This document shows positions 1 through 10,983 of a DNA stretch of 64,000 nucleotides, one piece after another. The notes under the pieces were generated by a model. The model searched no databases and was not told the DNA's origin. It was given only the letters and a program-made list of their open reading frames with translations. The stretch is from positions 57,010,673-57,074,672 of the forward strand of contig NC_080426.1 in assembly GCF_029873635.1 (NCBI RefSeq). The letters run 5' to 3'. The position numbers and the translations under genes were made by a program. Within the stretch, counting starts at the first letter, position 1; the number at the start of each line of letters is the position of its first letter. The DNA comes from Malania oleifera. Its lineage: Eukaryota > Streptophyta > Magnoliopsida > Santalales > Ximeniaceae.

Positions 1-729
1 ATCTCATGATTTAACATTGTTATTATAAGTTGCATTTCATCATTGTGATAGTTGTTTAAATTTCTTTTGTGATGCACTAATCGGTTTGTCTTCGTTGTTG
101 TAGGATTTCTTTTCTTTGTGGAGGTAAGATATTTATTGCTTAATATTTAAATATAATATTTTTTTTTTGTATTTTTAATGTGCAATTTTCAAGTTCTATA
201 TATCTATGTAGGGTTCTAGTATATCATTGTGTTAGGGTCCTCATTATCAATATGATATTATATTACTATGGTATTTGTTTGTATTTTAGTATTTTAGTAC
301 ATATATGATATTATTATGGTATTCTTGGTATTATGTATTACATTATATATTTGGTATACTCGCATGATAGTAGTTATTATGATGTTGTTTTTTTTTATGT
401 ATTTTTTATTGATATTGTAGTATACGTAACTCATTATAGTATTTTAGGTATATATATGGTATTATTACTACGTTTACATTTAGTATCACTTATTAGGGTA
501 TATTTCTTAGAATTTTAACATATAAGGAACTATTCAATATGGTATCTTTAGGACATCTAATATTACCTATTAGGGCATCTTTAGCCTCTTAATATATAAG
601 GTATTATTGTTTATAGTATCCTTAGTATATTAACATATATAGTATTATGTGTCTAGTTACTTATTTTGATATTCATAATATTTTAGTAAGTATGTATTGC
701 TTATTACTCTATTACCATATATTAAAACC
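1..729. other. AT-rich stretch, no gene seen
   Basis: Very AT-rich sequence with many imperfect repeats of the type tatggtatta. Only short chance ORFs are present. In composition and repeat words it resembles, inverted, the stretch 12840-13200, so it is probably the distal part of the LTR-like copy that is clear from 730 on. No independent gene signal. Confidence 0.4.
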
Positions 730-1254
730 TCCCAACTAATATCTTAATACTTAGAAAAACCCTAGAAAATTTTCAAAATTTGGGAGTGTATTTTGTAAAT
801 TATTTTCGGTTTTATCCCTATGATTTTAATGCGGGGGTATGAGCCTTTGGGCTTCACGTACCTTAAGCTCTGAGGGAATATATATGTATATATATATATA
901 TATATATTTATTTATTTATTTATTTATTTTTCATATGTATTTATAAATTCATAAAAAGAAGTAATTTAAAGACTTATTAGATTAACTTAGGGATAATTTC
1001 AAATTAATTAGGTACCGTTCGTAAGAACGGGAGCGTAGGGGGTGCTCGTACCTTCCCCTCACGTAACCGAACTCCCGAGCCTAACTCTGATAATGTAGAC
1101 CTATTTTACCCATAACGGGGTAGTCATCATGTGTTCTAACCACACTAAAGGTTAGTGTCAACTCCGACATTCCATGTTTTTCTATGAAAATATTAAAATG
1201 ATTTTAATTTTGCCTCCCGGGGCACATACGCTCCCGGGACGTCGCGACATGGAG
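730..1254 (+). mobile_element. Ty3/gypsy-type LTR end remnant
   Basis: This sequence matches, in inverted orientation, 12150-12600. Shared blocks in order are a 'gggagtgta' block, 'cttcacgtacctt', a TA/TTTA microsatellite, 'ggtaccgttcgtaagaacgg', 'gcgtagggggtgctcgta' and 'ggttagtg' followed by a short gac-containing word. Strings of the last two types are familiar from the end of large plant Ty3/gypsy LTRs (family knowledge). It ends abruptly at about 1254 against a Copia gag scrap, so the two elements were joined by insertion or deletion. Boundaries are approximate. Confidence 0.55.
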
Positions 1255-1487
1255 CATTTTATAATTTTGATCGGTCATATCTTTCTTCTCTTTTGGGATT
1301 TGTTTTCCATCTACTATCTTAGTGGGAATTTGATCTCCATTTATAACAACTTCCCATACTTTCCAATTCATCATTTGGAGATAGATTTGTATTCTCTTTT
1401 TCCAAAACATGTAGTTCAAACCACAAAAGATAGGAGGCCTAGTTGAAGATTGTCCCTCTCCAAAGGGAGCTATGCCTATGAAGCCAT
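1255..1487 (-). pseudogene. Copia (Sirevirus-like) gag N-terminal fragment, broken
   Basis: Reading down from an ATG at 1487, the translation matches the start of the gag at 62120 in this window, for example the FWKKR-QIYLQ and WEVV-GD-IPTKIVDGK blocks. Stop codons follow the ATG almost at once and the frame changes near 1430, so no protein is made. The fragment stops at about 1255 where the gypsy-type sequence begins. It follows the primer-binding site at 1531-1542 and the LTR at 1545-3858 in the right order for the 5' end of a minus-strand element. Confidence 0.75.
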
Positions 1488-1530
1488 TAGGATCTTTCTA
1501 TAGTTACTTATTAAGATTTACTATAACCCC

Positions 1531-1542
1531 GCTCTGATACCA
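1531..1542 (-). other. Retrotransposon primer-binding site
   Basis: The minus strand reads TGGTATCAGAGC, the initiator-methionine tRNA complement used by most plant Copia elements. It lies two bases inside the end of the LTR at 1545-3858. Confidence 0.85.
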
Positions 1543-1544
1543 AT

Positions 1545-3858
1545 TGAAATTAGGAATAGCTTCCCAAGAGGGGGGAGGGGTGAATTGGCTTTTAAAATTT
1601 TCGTTTTAGTTCTTTTTAAAGCCCTTAACTTCTTTTAATATTTAACCAATTCTTTTACTTGTTTATCTATTTTATCAATCAAACAAGAACTCGGTTTCTT
1701 TTAAACAATCAACAAGACAACTAATAAAACATTCAATTTTCAACCACACTTTGAAAGTAAAAACAATCAAACAATTAATCACAATTTCCAAACCAACACA
1801 ACCAATTTGATTTCCAAATATAAATTCACTTCAACACTATAAGATTAATGGAAGCATTCAAGATTAGTATATGTAACTTTCAGCTTTTATGTTGTGTTCA
1901 GCCCTGTAGTAAACATGAATTTGAACAAAGCCTTGTATACTTGAAATTTCTTCTTCAATATGATATTCAATATAAAATCCAATTACTCTTTCCAAACTTC
2001 AGAATTCAAATAAACTCTTAAGTTAATTTATATTTGGGGTGTTTAGCCAAGTAACGTACTCCCGTATGATTTCCGCAAAGAATGGTTCAACCAACGTACT
2101 CTTTTTCGGTTTCTACAACCCAAATCAAAATTAAACTTTAAGGTTTACTTGATTTCCAAATATACGTAGTTTTATATAATTTCTAAATTTAAACCATCCA
2201 CGCAATTTAAATATGTACTGAAAATGAAGAATAGGGAAAGAGAGAATGAGAAGGATATTTTTACGAGATTCGGCTTATACCCAACCTACGTCCTCGTCTT
2301 TGGCAAACCACCAAAGGATTACTAAACTTGTTCCGTTGACGGGTGGAACAAAACCTTTATAAGCAATACCACACGCTCAAACACTCCTTCACTAGGCTAA
2401 AGCCCGCCTCTCCAAACGATGTCCCCTCGTTTGGTCACTCCTTTAGCCTAGAGTCCGCCTCTCTAAGCAATATGCCCTTGCTTAGCCAACGATCCAAACA
2501 ATCCTTCGAACGTCAAAGAACTACAAGAAACAAGTTATAATATGCGTACAAATAACAATATGAAATAGAATGAAGCTTAAGTGTAGAATTCACTAATATC
2601 CTTCCTATATGAGGATTAGAAGTAGGAATTCAAAGAAGGAAGGATTAGCACTTCAGAATATCTTAGAAAAATAATTTTTCAATGAGTGAACAAGAGAACT
2701 TTGGAAAAACAAGAGTGCTTTCAGCTTCTCAAATAGATTTTTCAATTCTTGGTTTGTTTTGATTTACAAAACCATGTATTTATAGGTTTTCAAACTTGTT
2801 TCCTTGTTTCTAAATTTCCTGAGATAATTTTCTAAGTTTTTAGAAAGTTTGGAGCCCAAGAAATACAAGTTTGAATTTAAAAATTTTGAAAAATATGCTC
2901 ATTAACAGTGTTCAGATGATTGAACTTTCGGGTTCAGTTGTCTGAGGAGGTTCTGCCACTTTAGAAAATTCAGCAAAAAAAATCTTCAGATGACTGAACT
3001 TAATCTTCAGTTATCTGAAGTTATTCTTCAGATGTTTGAAGTTATACTTTGGTCGTCTGAAGTGGCTCCGTCTGATATTTAGTTAACTGAAGTTCCTCCC
3101 GTGAACAATGTTTAGTTGATTGACAACTGTGACCCCGCTTCATTATTTTGCTCATAACGTTTTATGTATAACTTCAAATTAGGTTTTATTGATGTAAAAA
3201 GAAAGATAAGAGAAAATCTTATAACTTTCATGTTGAACACGTTTTAAAATAAGGAGGTTTTGATAGTTAAAAATGCACCTCAATGCGAATGTATAAAAAC
3301 TGACAGCATTTGGAAAAACCTCCTTTTGGTGTTTTTCATTCCAAAAATAATTTTGACCTTTTTGAAATATTTTTTGACCTTATAAAAATATTTTTCAAGT
3401 ATTTTAAAAGGTATCTAGGTCCAAGAAATTAACCTAAGAGCTTCATAATATTTCAAACGATATTTAAACATTAAAGTACTTACATAAAGACTTCTAAGAC
3501 TTTTCTTATTTTAGCTTCTTGAGTCTTCACACTTTATCCTTGGATTAAGTCCATCTTTTCTTCAAGCTTTCATATTCTTTGAGTTTTCTCACTTTACCTT
3601 TCTTTGACTCTTTTGACTTTAATATTCCTTGGCTTTCAACAACTCATTAATGTCCTCATATTCTTCAAGGTTTAATATATCATCTTTAAATCCATGCTTT
3701 GACTTTTTTTAAGCTTCATTTGATCTTTATGAGCACTTTGACCTTGCTTTCTCATATATGAGCCCTGAAATAACATTACTCACACAAATATGTTAAATCC
3801 CACTTGTTTTTTAGCATCAAAATAAGATAACAAGATTTTAAGCCTTGTAAGACCAACA
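1545..3858 (-). mobile_element. Copia 5' LTR, family A (copy A1)
   Basis: On the minus strand this LTR begins TGTTGG (3858) and ends TTTCA (1545), directly next to the primer-binding site. Its outer segments match the LTRs at 43018-44842 and 62178-63960: the 'aggaatagcttcccaagag' block with a G-run and 'gtgaattgg', a 'cctacgtcctcg' block, and a 'catcaaaataag' block near the start. At 2314 bp it is longer than those copies. It holds a motif array at 2905-3120. The flanking base pairs do not reveal a target-site duplication because the rest of the element is gone. Confidence 0.8.
2905..3120. repeat. Array of TTCAG-n-CTGAA palindromic motifs in LTR
   Basis: About seven diverged copies of a motif of the form CTTCAGATGACTGAAC, spaced 20-40 bp, some with GTCTGAAG or TTAACTGAAG. 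The arms TTCAG and CTGAA are complementary. It occupies the same relative place in this LTR as the arrays in the other LTRs of the window, but with a different core. Confidence 0.7.
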
Positions 3859-4500
3859 TAAATATTTCTTTGGAGAAAACTTTTATTGATTCTTCTTGAA
3901 AGACTTAAGCACATATTTTACATTCATATTTTTTGTGCTTGGATTAGTCTTCCTGTATTTGAGCTTTTATTGACAAATCTTTATCTAACAAAAAATTGCT
4001 TGAAAGCAAAACCCTAGGTTCTACTACACCCTTTATTGAAAATACTTTGGGAGAAATTTGGTTGGGTTCAAATCTTTGAAGTGCTTATTATAAATATCTC
4101 ATTCAAAGAGTTCAAAATATTTTAAGGAAATTCACATTCTCGCATTGAGCTTTAGTTCATATCATACGTGAGTGCATTTGTGCGCATTGGTACACATTTG
4201 CTTGTATTAGAAGCATCTACTTGTACAAATATTTTCATATATGTTCTATTCCCGACATATGATCGGAAAAGGGAGACTAGCCTTGTGAATAGTCCTAAAA
4301 TTGCTCAAACCCGGTTAAAAGAGCACCAGACAGGTTCAAACCCAGTTAGGAGAACTAGGTGCACCATCCTGTAAGGTATTGTATTTGGTGCCGCTCCACC
4401 CACAAGTGAGCAACTTTAGTGGAATCCTCGGGTTTGCGAGTTAGAGGCGGGGATGTAGGTTAAATTGGCCGAACCTCGATAACATATCCTACGTCGGCTC
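3859..4500 (+). mobile_element. Copia LTR fragment (B/C-type 3' portion)
   Basis: Plus-strand sequence related to the 3' third of the LTRs ending at 6468 and 36757. Shared words include 'gggagactagcc', 'aggtgcaccatcctg', 'ccgctccaccc', 'agtggaatcc', a 'ggggatgtagg' block and 'ggccgaacctcgataaca'. It has no intact LTR end and no primer site. It is interrupted on its left by the A1 LTR. Confidence 0.6.
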
Positions 4501-6468
4501 TTTCTATTAACCCGATAGGTCACACCCAGTTTTGATCATGACAAATACTCTTCGAACTAATGGTTTGTACTAAGGCTTGCATACAGGTTTACCTTGCGCC
4601 CGTACTCGAATAGAGAGACATATCATAATGGTGTGCAGTGTTTGTGCCAATGAATGAAGAAGTTTGTATTGTATTTGTAATTTTTTTTTTCACTTTCTTC
4701 ATTTTGAGATGTAATTTTATTATGGGCTGTACACCTATATGGCTTGTAATAATTTGCATCATGCATAATAGACCTTAGTTGGACCTTTGGTACCTACTTT
4801 TAGTACACAAAGTCTCCAACATCACTCTTCATATCAGGGGAATTAAATTTGGCTAAAATGGACTTAATTGAAAATGTTGAGAGTGTTCGGACGACCGAAC
4901 CCAAGTCATGTAAAACGACTTGGGCAATCGAACCGGTCAACATGTTGACTTTGTGTTCGGGCACCCAAACCACTTTTGAGCGTATCTTGCTTGAGCACCC
5001 GAACCTGTGTCAGGTTCCTTTTCAACTACCCGGGAGCTTGAATGATCTCGTTCATTAAGGGCTTGAGCGACCGAATTGGCTGGTTCGGTTAACCAAACTT
5101 GGAACCAAGCACCCGAACCTACGAACAAAATTCTACTGACTTTGGTTTAGCCAATCGATCCTCAAATCGGGCACCCAAACCATTAAAAAAATTGTTTTGT
5201 GACTGAGTCTGTTCGGACACCCGAACCTCAGGTGGGGCACCCGAGCCCCTCGGGTTAAAATATTTTTACTAATTTTTTAAAAGGGGTAAATGGGGTTAAT
5301 TTTTATAAACCTGTTTTAAAATTTTATAATTATTCTCATTTAGTCCCCAACGGTCAAAAAAATCCTCCTTGCCTATAAATACATGTTCATTTGTCATAAT
5401 TAGCAAGGATTAGTAAAATCATTAAGGCCAAATTCTCTCAAAATTTCAAAATCTTATTTTAACCTATACAACTCTCATACATTCAAAAGCTTCATTTTCC
5501 TTGATTATCCAAGAGTTGTAAGTTTATTTAGAGTGCTTGTGCTTCATTCTCTATTTGCTTAAATACTCTCATTTGCTTGATTGTTGATTGATTTTAACAT
5601 TGAGAGTAAAGTTTAAGTTCTCCCATTGATTTTATTTAATAGATCTTGTGTGGGAAAACTTAGAGGCTTGTGATTCTTGTATTATCATTGCAAGTTACCT
5701 TAGCCTTATTTTTGTGTGCAAAAACTGTTTTTCAAAATTTGCATTCAAACACTCCTTGTGCTTAGTACATTGAGAATATCTTGTTGAGTTTGTTTGAATC
5801 AACTAGCTAGCATATTTGAAACTTTGATCTAATATTGTGATATTCAAATATAGTGTTTCAAATCTTGCTTAGATACACACTCTAGATCTTGATTGATTAT
5901 CATACTTGATTGAGTGTTTAACACACATTAGAGTATTGAGCATATTTACATATCATACACGCTTGCATTATTGCTTGAGTTGTACTGGTGCACATACTTG
6001 CTTGTGTGAGAAGCGTATTTTCGTGTACAAATTTTATACACATTTGTTGTATTCCAGGTGCAGGCCTGAAGAGGGAGACTAGCCCTGTTGAATAGTCTCG
6101 GACTGGCTTAGACTTGGTTAGGAAAGCTAGGTGCGCCATCCTGGTAAGGCGTGTTAGTTGAGGTCAACCCCGTTAATTGACCTGATTGTAATCGGTACCG
6201 CTCCACCCGTTTAAGTGAGCCGTAGTGGAATCCTTGTGCTGGTGTAGTCAAGGAGGGGACGTAGGCAATTTGGCCGAACCTCGTTAATATACCGCGTGTA
6301 CTGTTTACCTTTCCGCACTTTTCTATTACTGCACGTTTATGTTTATTTATTTATTGCATAGACTGACCCTAAGTTGCATAATGCTTCGGTTAAATCGATT
6401 GACCTAGGTGATAATTTTTAAATACCCAATTCACCTCCCCCCCTTTTAGGGTTGCACCTAAGCTAACA
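4501..6468 (+). mobile_element. Copia 5' LTR, family C (copy C1), left end unresolved
   Basis: The right end is clear: '...cacctaagctaaca' at 6468, then ATTGGTATCAGAGC. The last 600 bp match, inverted, 42261-42900 (tandem words 'ccgctccaccc', 'gtgagc', 'ggaatccttg', 'gaagagggagactagccct'). Upstream lie a TATA-like 'cctataaatacatg' near 5374 and a motif array at 4880-5250. I could not find a convincing TGTT start; 4501 is only where unrelated-looking sequence begins. Confidence 0.6.
4880..5250. repeat. Array of GTTCGG-n-CCGAAC motifs in LTR
   Basis: At least eight copies of half-palindromes such as GTTCGGACGACCGAACC, gagcacccgaacc and gttcggacacccgaacct, spaced about 25-50 bp. The short reading frames over the array on both strands are a by-product of its repetition. 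Confidence 0.75.
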
Positions 6469-6470
6469 AT

Positions 6471-6482
6471 TGGTATCAGAGC
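6471..6482 (+). other. Retrotransposon primer-binding site
   Basis: TGGTATCAGAGC two bases after the LTR end at 6468; plus-strand Copia element. Confidence 0.88.
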
Positions 6483-6520
6483 CTCGTAACTTATACTTAA
6501 ACGTCATTTTGTAAAAGATC

Positions 6521-6643
6521 ATGATGGCTCGTGTTAATGCATCCCCTTTATATGAGGGAAGATTGGTCACACACTCACCAGTATTTTGTGGTGATAATTA
6601 TGCTGTATGGAAATTCAAAATGACTATTTGCATACAAACTTGA
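6521..6643 (+). pseudogene. Copia gag N-terminal stub
   Basis: An ATG at 6521, 38 bp after the primer site, opens a 40-codon frame that includes a 'VFCGDNYAVWKFKM' segment typical of the start of Copia gag (the FxGxNYxxWKxxM pattern). It stops at TGA 6641-6643, where unrelated inverted LTR sequence starts. The remainder of gag-pol is missing. Confidence 0.65.
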
Positions 6644-6648
6644 TAGAC

Positions 6649-6705
6649 ATTAAATACCGGAGTATTTGTCATAATCAAAATAGGGTATGACCTTTAAGGT
6701 TAACA
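6649..6705 (-). mobile_element. Inverted scrap of a C-type LTR start
   Basis: Matches 54155-54214, the first ~60 bp of the minus-strand C-type LTR, in the same minus orientation (for example 'gtcataat' and 'atgacctataaggtcaaca' in diverged form). It lies inside the internal region of a plus-strand element, directly after the gag stub. Confidence 0.55.
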
Positions 6706-6779
6706 ACCAGTTATACTGTTTGCTTCATGTGTGCTAAATTGCTATAAATTTTAAACACTTACAAATTTATGCCCAAAAG

Positions 6780-7137
6780 TTTATCAAAAAGGGGAGAATT
6801 TATTTTTGAGCTTATATGAAAAATGGGGGAAAGTATTTCAAAATAGGGGAGAGTTTTTTTTTTAAACTAAGGTTTCTTCTAAAATGAACAAATATTTTTT
6901 ACTTAATTTAACCCTTTTACTAATGCCAAAAGGATGAGAGGTTTGTTGAGCAAAATGTATATGTGCCTATGCTTTAATGTTAAAACGAAATGCATGGTTT
7001 CTTTTGAAATTTCTTCTTTCACGAATATGCTTGAGTTATATTATTTATCTTTAAATTATGCATATTGTTAGGGGGAGTCTTTTTTGGCTTATCCCATTTT
7101 GTTCATGTATGTTTGTCATCATCAAAAAGTGAGAGAT
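6780..7137 (+). other. Polypurine-tract ladder and 3' PPT
   Basis: Several A/G tracts occur in a row (aaaaaggggagaa, aaaatgggggaaag, aaaataggggagag). The last one, at 7124-7137, touches the LTR start at 7138. Repeated PPT-like tracts before the 3' LTR are a described Sirevirus hallmark. Nothing codes here. Confidence 0.6.
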
Positions 7138-7710
7138 TGTTCACTTTTTGAGTCTGATCCTTGTTTTGATGCAGACAAAACACAAGTATCTTATGTGTGC
7201 AAGTAGTGTGTGAACAGGGTTTACATGACTGCACGGGCATAAGATATAGGTGAAATGGAATCCTAGATGGAACTTAAAGCTCACATCATGCGGCGTTTTC
7301 CATGCACACGAGCAAAAGAAGAAGAAGATATTTATTTTTATTGTAAATGCATTTCAGTTTTTAGGTGTAATAATTGCATCGCATGCATGATAAGTATTTA
7401 ATGCTCAAAGGCCATAGATTGACCGTAAGGAACCTGACTAGGCTTCGGTCGACCGACGTTGATATATTTTCCTCACTTTGATATATTTCCCTTATACTAT
7501 TTATATTTCCGCACTTTGATATATGCACATGTATGTTTAATTATTTATTGCTTTGATCATTTTTCATACATGCTTTGAATATTGTGGGTATTGGAATCTA
7601 TTTAGAAAGACCCTTGGTTGCAATACACTGCTTGTGGACTCAAATTAAACTTATGAAAGTTTTAAAATTCCAATTCATCCCCTCCTCTTGGAAATACACC
7701 AATTCCAACA
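7138..7710 (+). mobile_element. Copia 3' LTR, B-type, internally deleted
   Basis: Starts TGTTCACTTTTTGAG right after the PPT and ends CACCAATTCCAACA, closely matching both ends of the B2 LTRs (34173 and 55128). At 573 bp it is about a quarter of their length. The motif array is reduced to one copy (cttcggtcgaccgacg at about 7443) and the leader is missing. Since the 5' LTR at 4501-6468 is of another family, the two ends come from different elements joined by deletion. Confidence 0.75.
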
Positions 7711-8115
7711 CGAACTTCACATCAACTTGCCCCAGATCACTAATGATTTGATTAAATGTGTTGATGTATTGAATAAAGTATGAACCCTCCACTATATTAG
7801 GTCAATAAAGTTTTGCTTAAAATACAACTTGTTCGAAAACGACTTGGAAATGTATTAGCGCTCCAATTTCAATCAAACTGCCACCGGAGAGTCCTCATCC
7901 ATGACATGATACAACACGTCATTAGCCAGACATAACCTTTTCGTAGAAATCTCCTTTGCTTCAAGCTCCTTCCAACTTTCGTCATTCATGTCGTCCGACT
8001 TCTTTCCGTATAACGCCTTCACCATCCTTTACTACACTAGCAAGTCCTTCACCCTTCGTTGCCAAAACCCGAAATTACCAATTCCATCGAACTTAATCGA
8101 AGAGACACCAGCCAT
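7711..8115 (-). pseudogene. Copia (Tork/Tnt1-like) gag N-terminal fragment
   Basis: Reading down from ATG 8115, the frame opens with 'MAGVSSIKFDGIGNFGFWQRR' in form (MA-start, F-G-NF--W--R) and continues with segments such as SWKELE, VLYHVMDED and QIISDLGQV, as in small Copia gag proteins. Internal stops and the missing 3' part make it a pseudogene. It is cut off at 7710 by the neighbouring LTR and is distinct from the Sirevirus-type gag elsewhere in the window. Confidence 0.65.
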
Positions 8116-8128
8116 TGTAGAACCAATA

Positions 8129-8140
8129 GCTTTGATATCA
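8129..8140 (-). other. Degenerate primer-binding site
   Basis: The minus strand reads TGATATCAAAGC, two changes from TGGTATCAGAGC, between the LTR (8143) and the gag start (8115). Confidence 0.55.
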
Positions 8141-8142
8141 CT

Positions 8143-8692
8143 TGTTGATGTTCGTTCAACTTGAACACGCGCAGCGGAAGCACACAATTAAACACGAAAC
8201 ACTCAACAATCACTAGTGCAATCACTCGATGATAAAATACACTTAAGAAGCAATCAAACAATAATAAGAACAAGAAAAAACACAACTAGAATGCACAAAA
8301 TTTACGTGGTTTGACAATAGCCTACATCCACGGGAGCAGCACTTGGGTTTCCACTATGATTAATGTCAAAGTTCACACTTTTGGGTTGCAAATACTGTTT
8401 ATATAACAATCATATGCATAGAAAAGAGTTCTAGTAAACCTAAACTACATCTATATCAATCTCTCGAAGGAAAAACCTACAGATAAGCCCAATCTACAAG
8501 GCCCAGAATTCAATTACGTAATTTGCACTGACGGACGCTGTCGATGGTTTAGCCAAATCATCGACAATTTTGTGCTGAGTAAAGATCCTCTTGCGTACTG
8601 CTTGAAACCTCTTCTCATGCAAGTGTCCCTCGCTTCACGTAACTCTCTCCGGTACATGTGATCCACTCTGAATATGAGCCACATCCCTAACA
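8143..8692 (-). mobile_element. Copia 5' LTR, short (Tork/Tnt1-like)
   Basis: 550-bp segment with TGTTGATG... at 8143 and ...CCCTAACA at 8692, that is TG/CA termini in either orientation. It contains 'cttaaacg'-free AT-rich U3-like sequence and an 'acgtggtttgac' leader-like block common in such LTRs. Its place next to a primer site and gag start marks it as the 5' LTR of a minus-strand element. Confidence 0.6.
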
Positions 8693-10868
8693 TTTTTTTA
8701 TATATAACGACTCTTTTGGCCCAGCGGAATAGTTATTTTTTAGAATAAGATGGAATACAGTTTAAATTTTGAAAATTAAGGAAATAGTTATTATTTATAT
8801 ATTTCTAATTATTTCATTCAATATATAATAAGAAATGAATAGACATCCCCATACTAAAATTTGTGAATAGTTATTCATTATTTATTCCTCATTATGAACT
8901 CAAAAAATATTCACATTGTTATTTGTTCTATAGTAATAAAATAACTTCTTGTATAACTAATTATAACTAACCTATAAAAACTATTCTACTCTTAGAAATA
9001 AGTATTTCATAAAATTAAACGTAACCTAAGTGTTTACAAGAGATTTTAATTTTATTCTATATTCAAAAGTTGTTAATGACATATAATAAGAACATTTCTT
9101 GGATAGCTTATGGGTCAACATAAAAATAAAAAAATGGGTCCCTATAAAAGGTACAATACAAGAAAACATGCCCAAATTTTCAAAATTTGAGAAAATGATT
9201 TCAAGAGAGAAAAGCCTGAAAAGTTTTAAAAATAAAAGAAAATCTTGTAGGGCCCGTGAGTGGGCCCATGTGCCCACACGCACCAGAGCCGCGCGTAGGG
9301 ATGGTCATTGTGCTCAAAATTGGTGCTCCTTGTGCACTCATTTTCCAAAATTTGGATCACGCTGACACGGATCCCTCTGTAATCTGAGGAATGGCATCCT
9401 CTCTCCTCCATTCTTTAATATATATATTTTCACTTCGTTTTATTAATTTTTTTTAAAAAGAAATTATACCAATTTTTACTCATTTAAAATCCTCAACATT
9501 TTCAAGATTTAAATGGTTCCAAATCTCAATTGAATTGTCCTTATTATTTGTTTAGTTATGAATTAATTCGCATATTAGAAGATGAAAAATTCTTACTTAA
9601 AAGAAATCAAAACATGTTTGAATAATCAATTTCATGTATATAGTCATTAAAAGTTTACAATACTAATTGATAAAATAATTTTTTGAATAATACAATGATT
9701 TTTAAAATAAGCACATGGACATGAACAATAAAAGAAAAGGGTTCAAACTATTTACTTTACACCATGAATTTCATTATTAAGGTTCGAAAAGTTCCACAAT
9801 ATCCGAGAAAAAATTAATATCTTCTTCCTTTATTTTGATGCATGACTTAATAGACAACCATTCTAAGTTAGGGTGAAGGCAGAACCTCTTCTTTGATACT
9901 TAAATACCAATAAGGAAATCCTATCCACCACAGGCTCCTTATACAAACAAGACGTACACATTACCAAAAATCTCATGACCCATAACTAAAATATGGCGAT
10001 CACTCATCATAAGGTCCATCAATTCCATGTACCCAGAATGTCAAACACTCGTCTGGACAATTAGATTTTTGCTATTAGATTCTAAATTAAATTATTTTTT
10101 TATATATTATTCCATTAACGATTTTCTACAAAGTTAGTACCAAATTATTTCAGGTTTTATACATCCTTCCATAGACAATTTTTTGCACATTCATTGCCAT
10201 ATTATTCAACTTTTCAATTATTGGTTTTTGTAATTCATTAGTAGACTAATTTAGGTTTTATCACGAGTTAAAATTACATAAAGACAAGATTAGTATAACA
10301 CGCCTTATATAAGGGCAGGCCTTTGATTAATAGTATGATTTCTTCTTCGTAATTAATCGATCATTGATTCAAGTCTAAGGAAAATAGTGTCTCGGCATAA
10401 AAAGTAAAGATAAGGTTGTATATGTTATATCGACCTTTCCCCTATCCTCGCCAAGTGAGATCATTGTAGCTTAAGAATGTTTTTCTATTTTTTATTTTTA
10501 TTTTCCCGTTGGATTGGTTCACAATCACTTGAGCGGACAACTTGCCTTGGAGAGTGGAGTGGAGACAAAGTATGGTAGTACCTTCAACGCCACCGGCTGA
10601 TGGAAGATTCCAATTTTAGGACAATTTCTATTGTGTTTTAGTTATATTGTTGAGAACCTTTTTTTTTTTTTTTATTGCATAGGAACTCCAACCACCAACA
10701 AGCCTTTTGGATCCACTAATGCGGCACCAAACCTACAGATCAACGTCCTCCCCCTAGGTCTCGCTGATCAGGTAAAGTCCAGAATGCGAACACGACTTCC
10801 GTGCATCAGTTGGACGTTCGGCTAACTCGACCCCCGGGACACATCTCCATTACCATCCACGATCCCCA
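8693..10868. other. AT-rich intergenic sequence, no gene supported
   Basis: Mostly AT-rich DNA. 8715-9030 might be a decayed MITE: 'gaatagttattttttagaa' near the left and a loosely similar inverted word near 8990. A GC-richer patch at 9240-9420 gives overlapping short ORFs on both strands, none with a recognisable protein. A T-run lies at 10661-10675. Confidence 0.4.
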
Positions 10869-10983
10869 CTGGCTCATAGAGAATTCTCACCATCCATGGT
10901 TCCCGCTGGCTCACAGAGCGAACTCTCACCACCTACGGTCTCCGCTGGCTCACAGAGTAAATTCTCATAATCCACAGGTACCG
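10869..10983. repeat. Three-copy 39-bp minisatellite
   Basis: Units start at 10869, 10906 and 10945 with 'ctggctcayagag', lengths 37, 39 and 39 bp, followed by a partial fourth unit at 10984. Divergence between units is moderate. The short ORF over it is not a recognisable protein. Confidence 0.8.

Noticed and set aside
9026..9411. Overlapping ORFs of 61-88 codons
   Set aside because: No recognisable domain, overlapping on both strands, no splice or promoter context.
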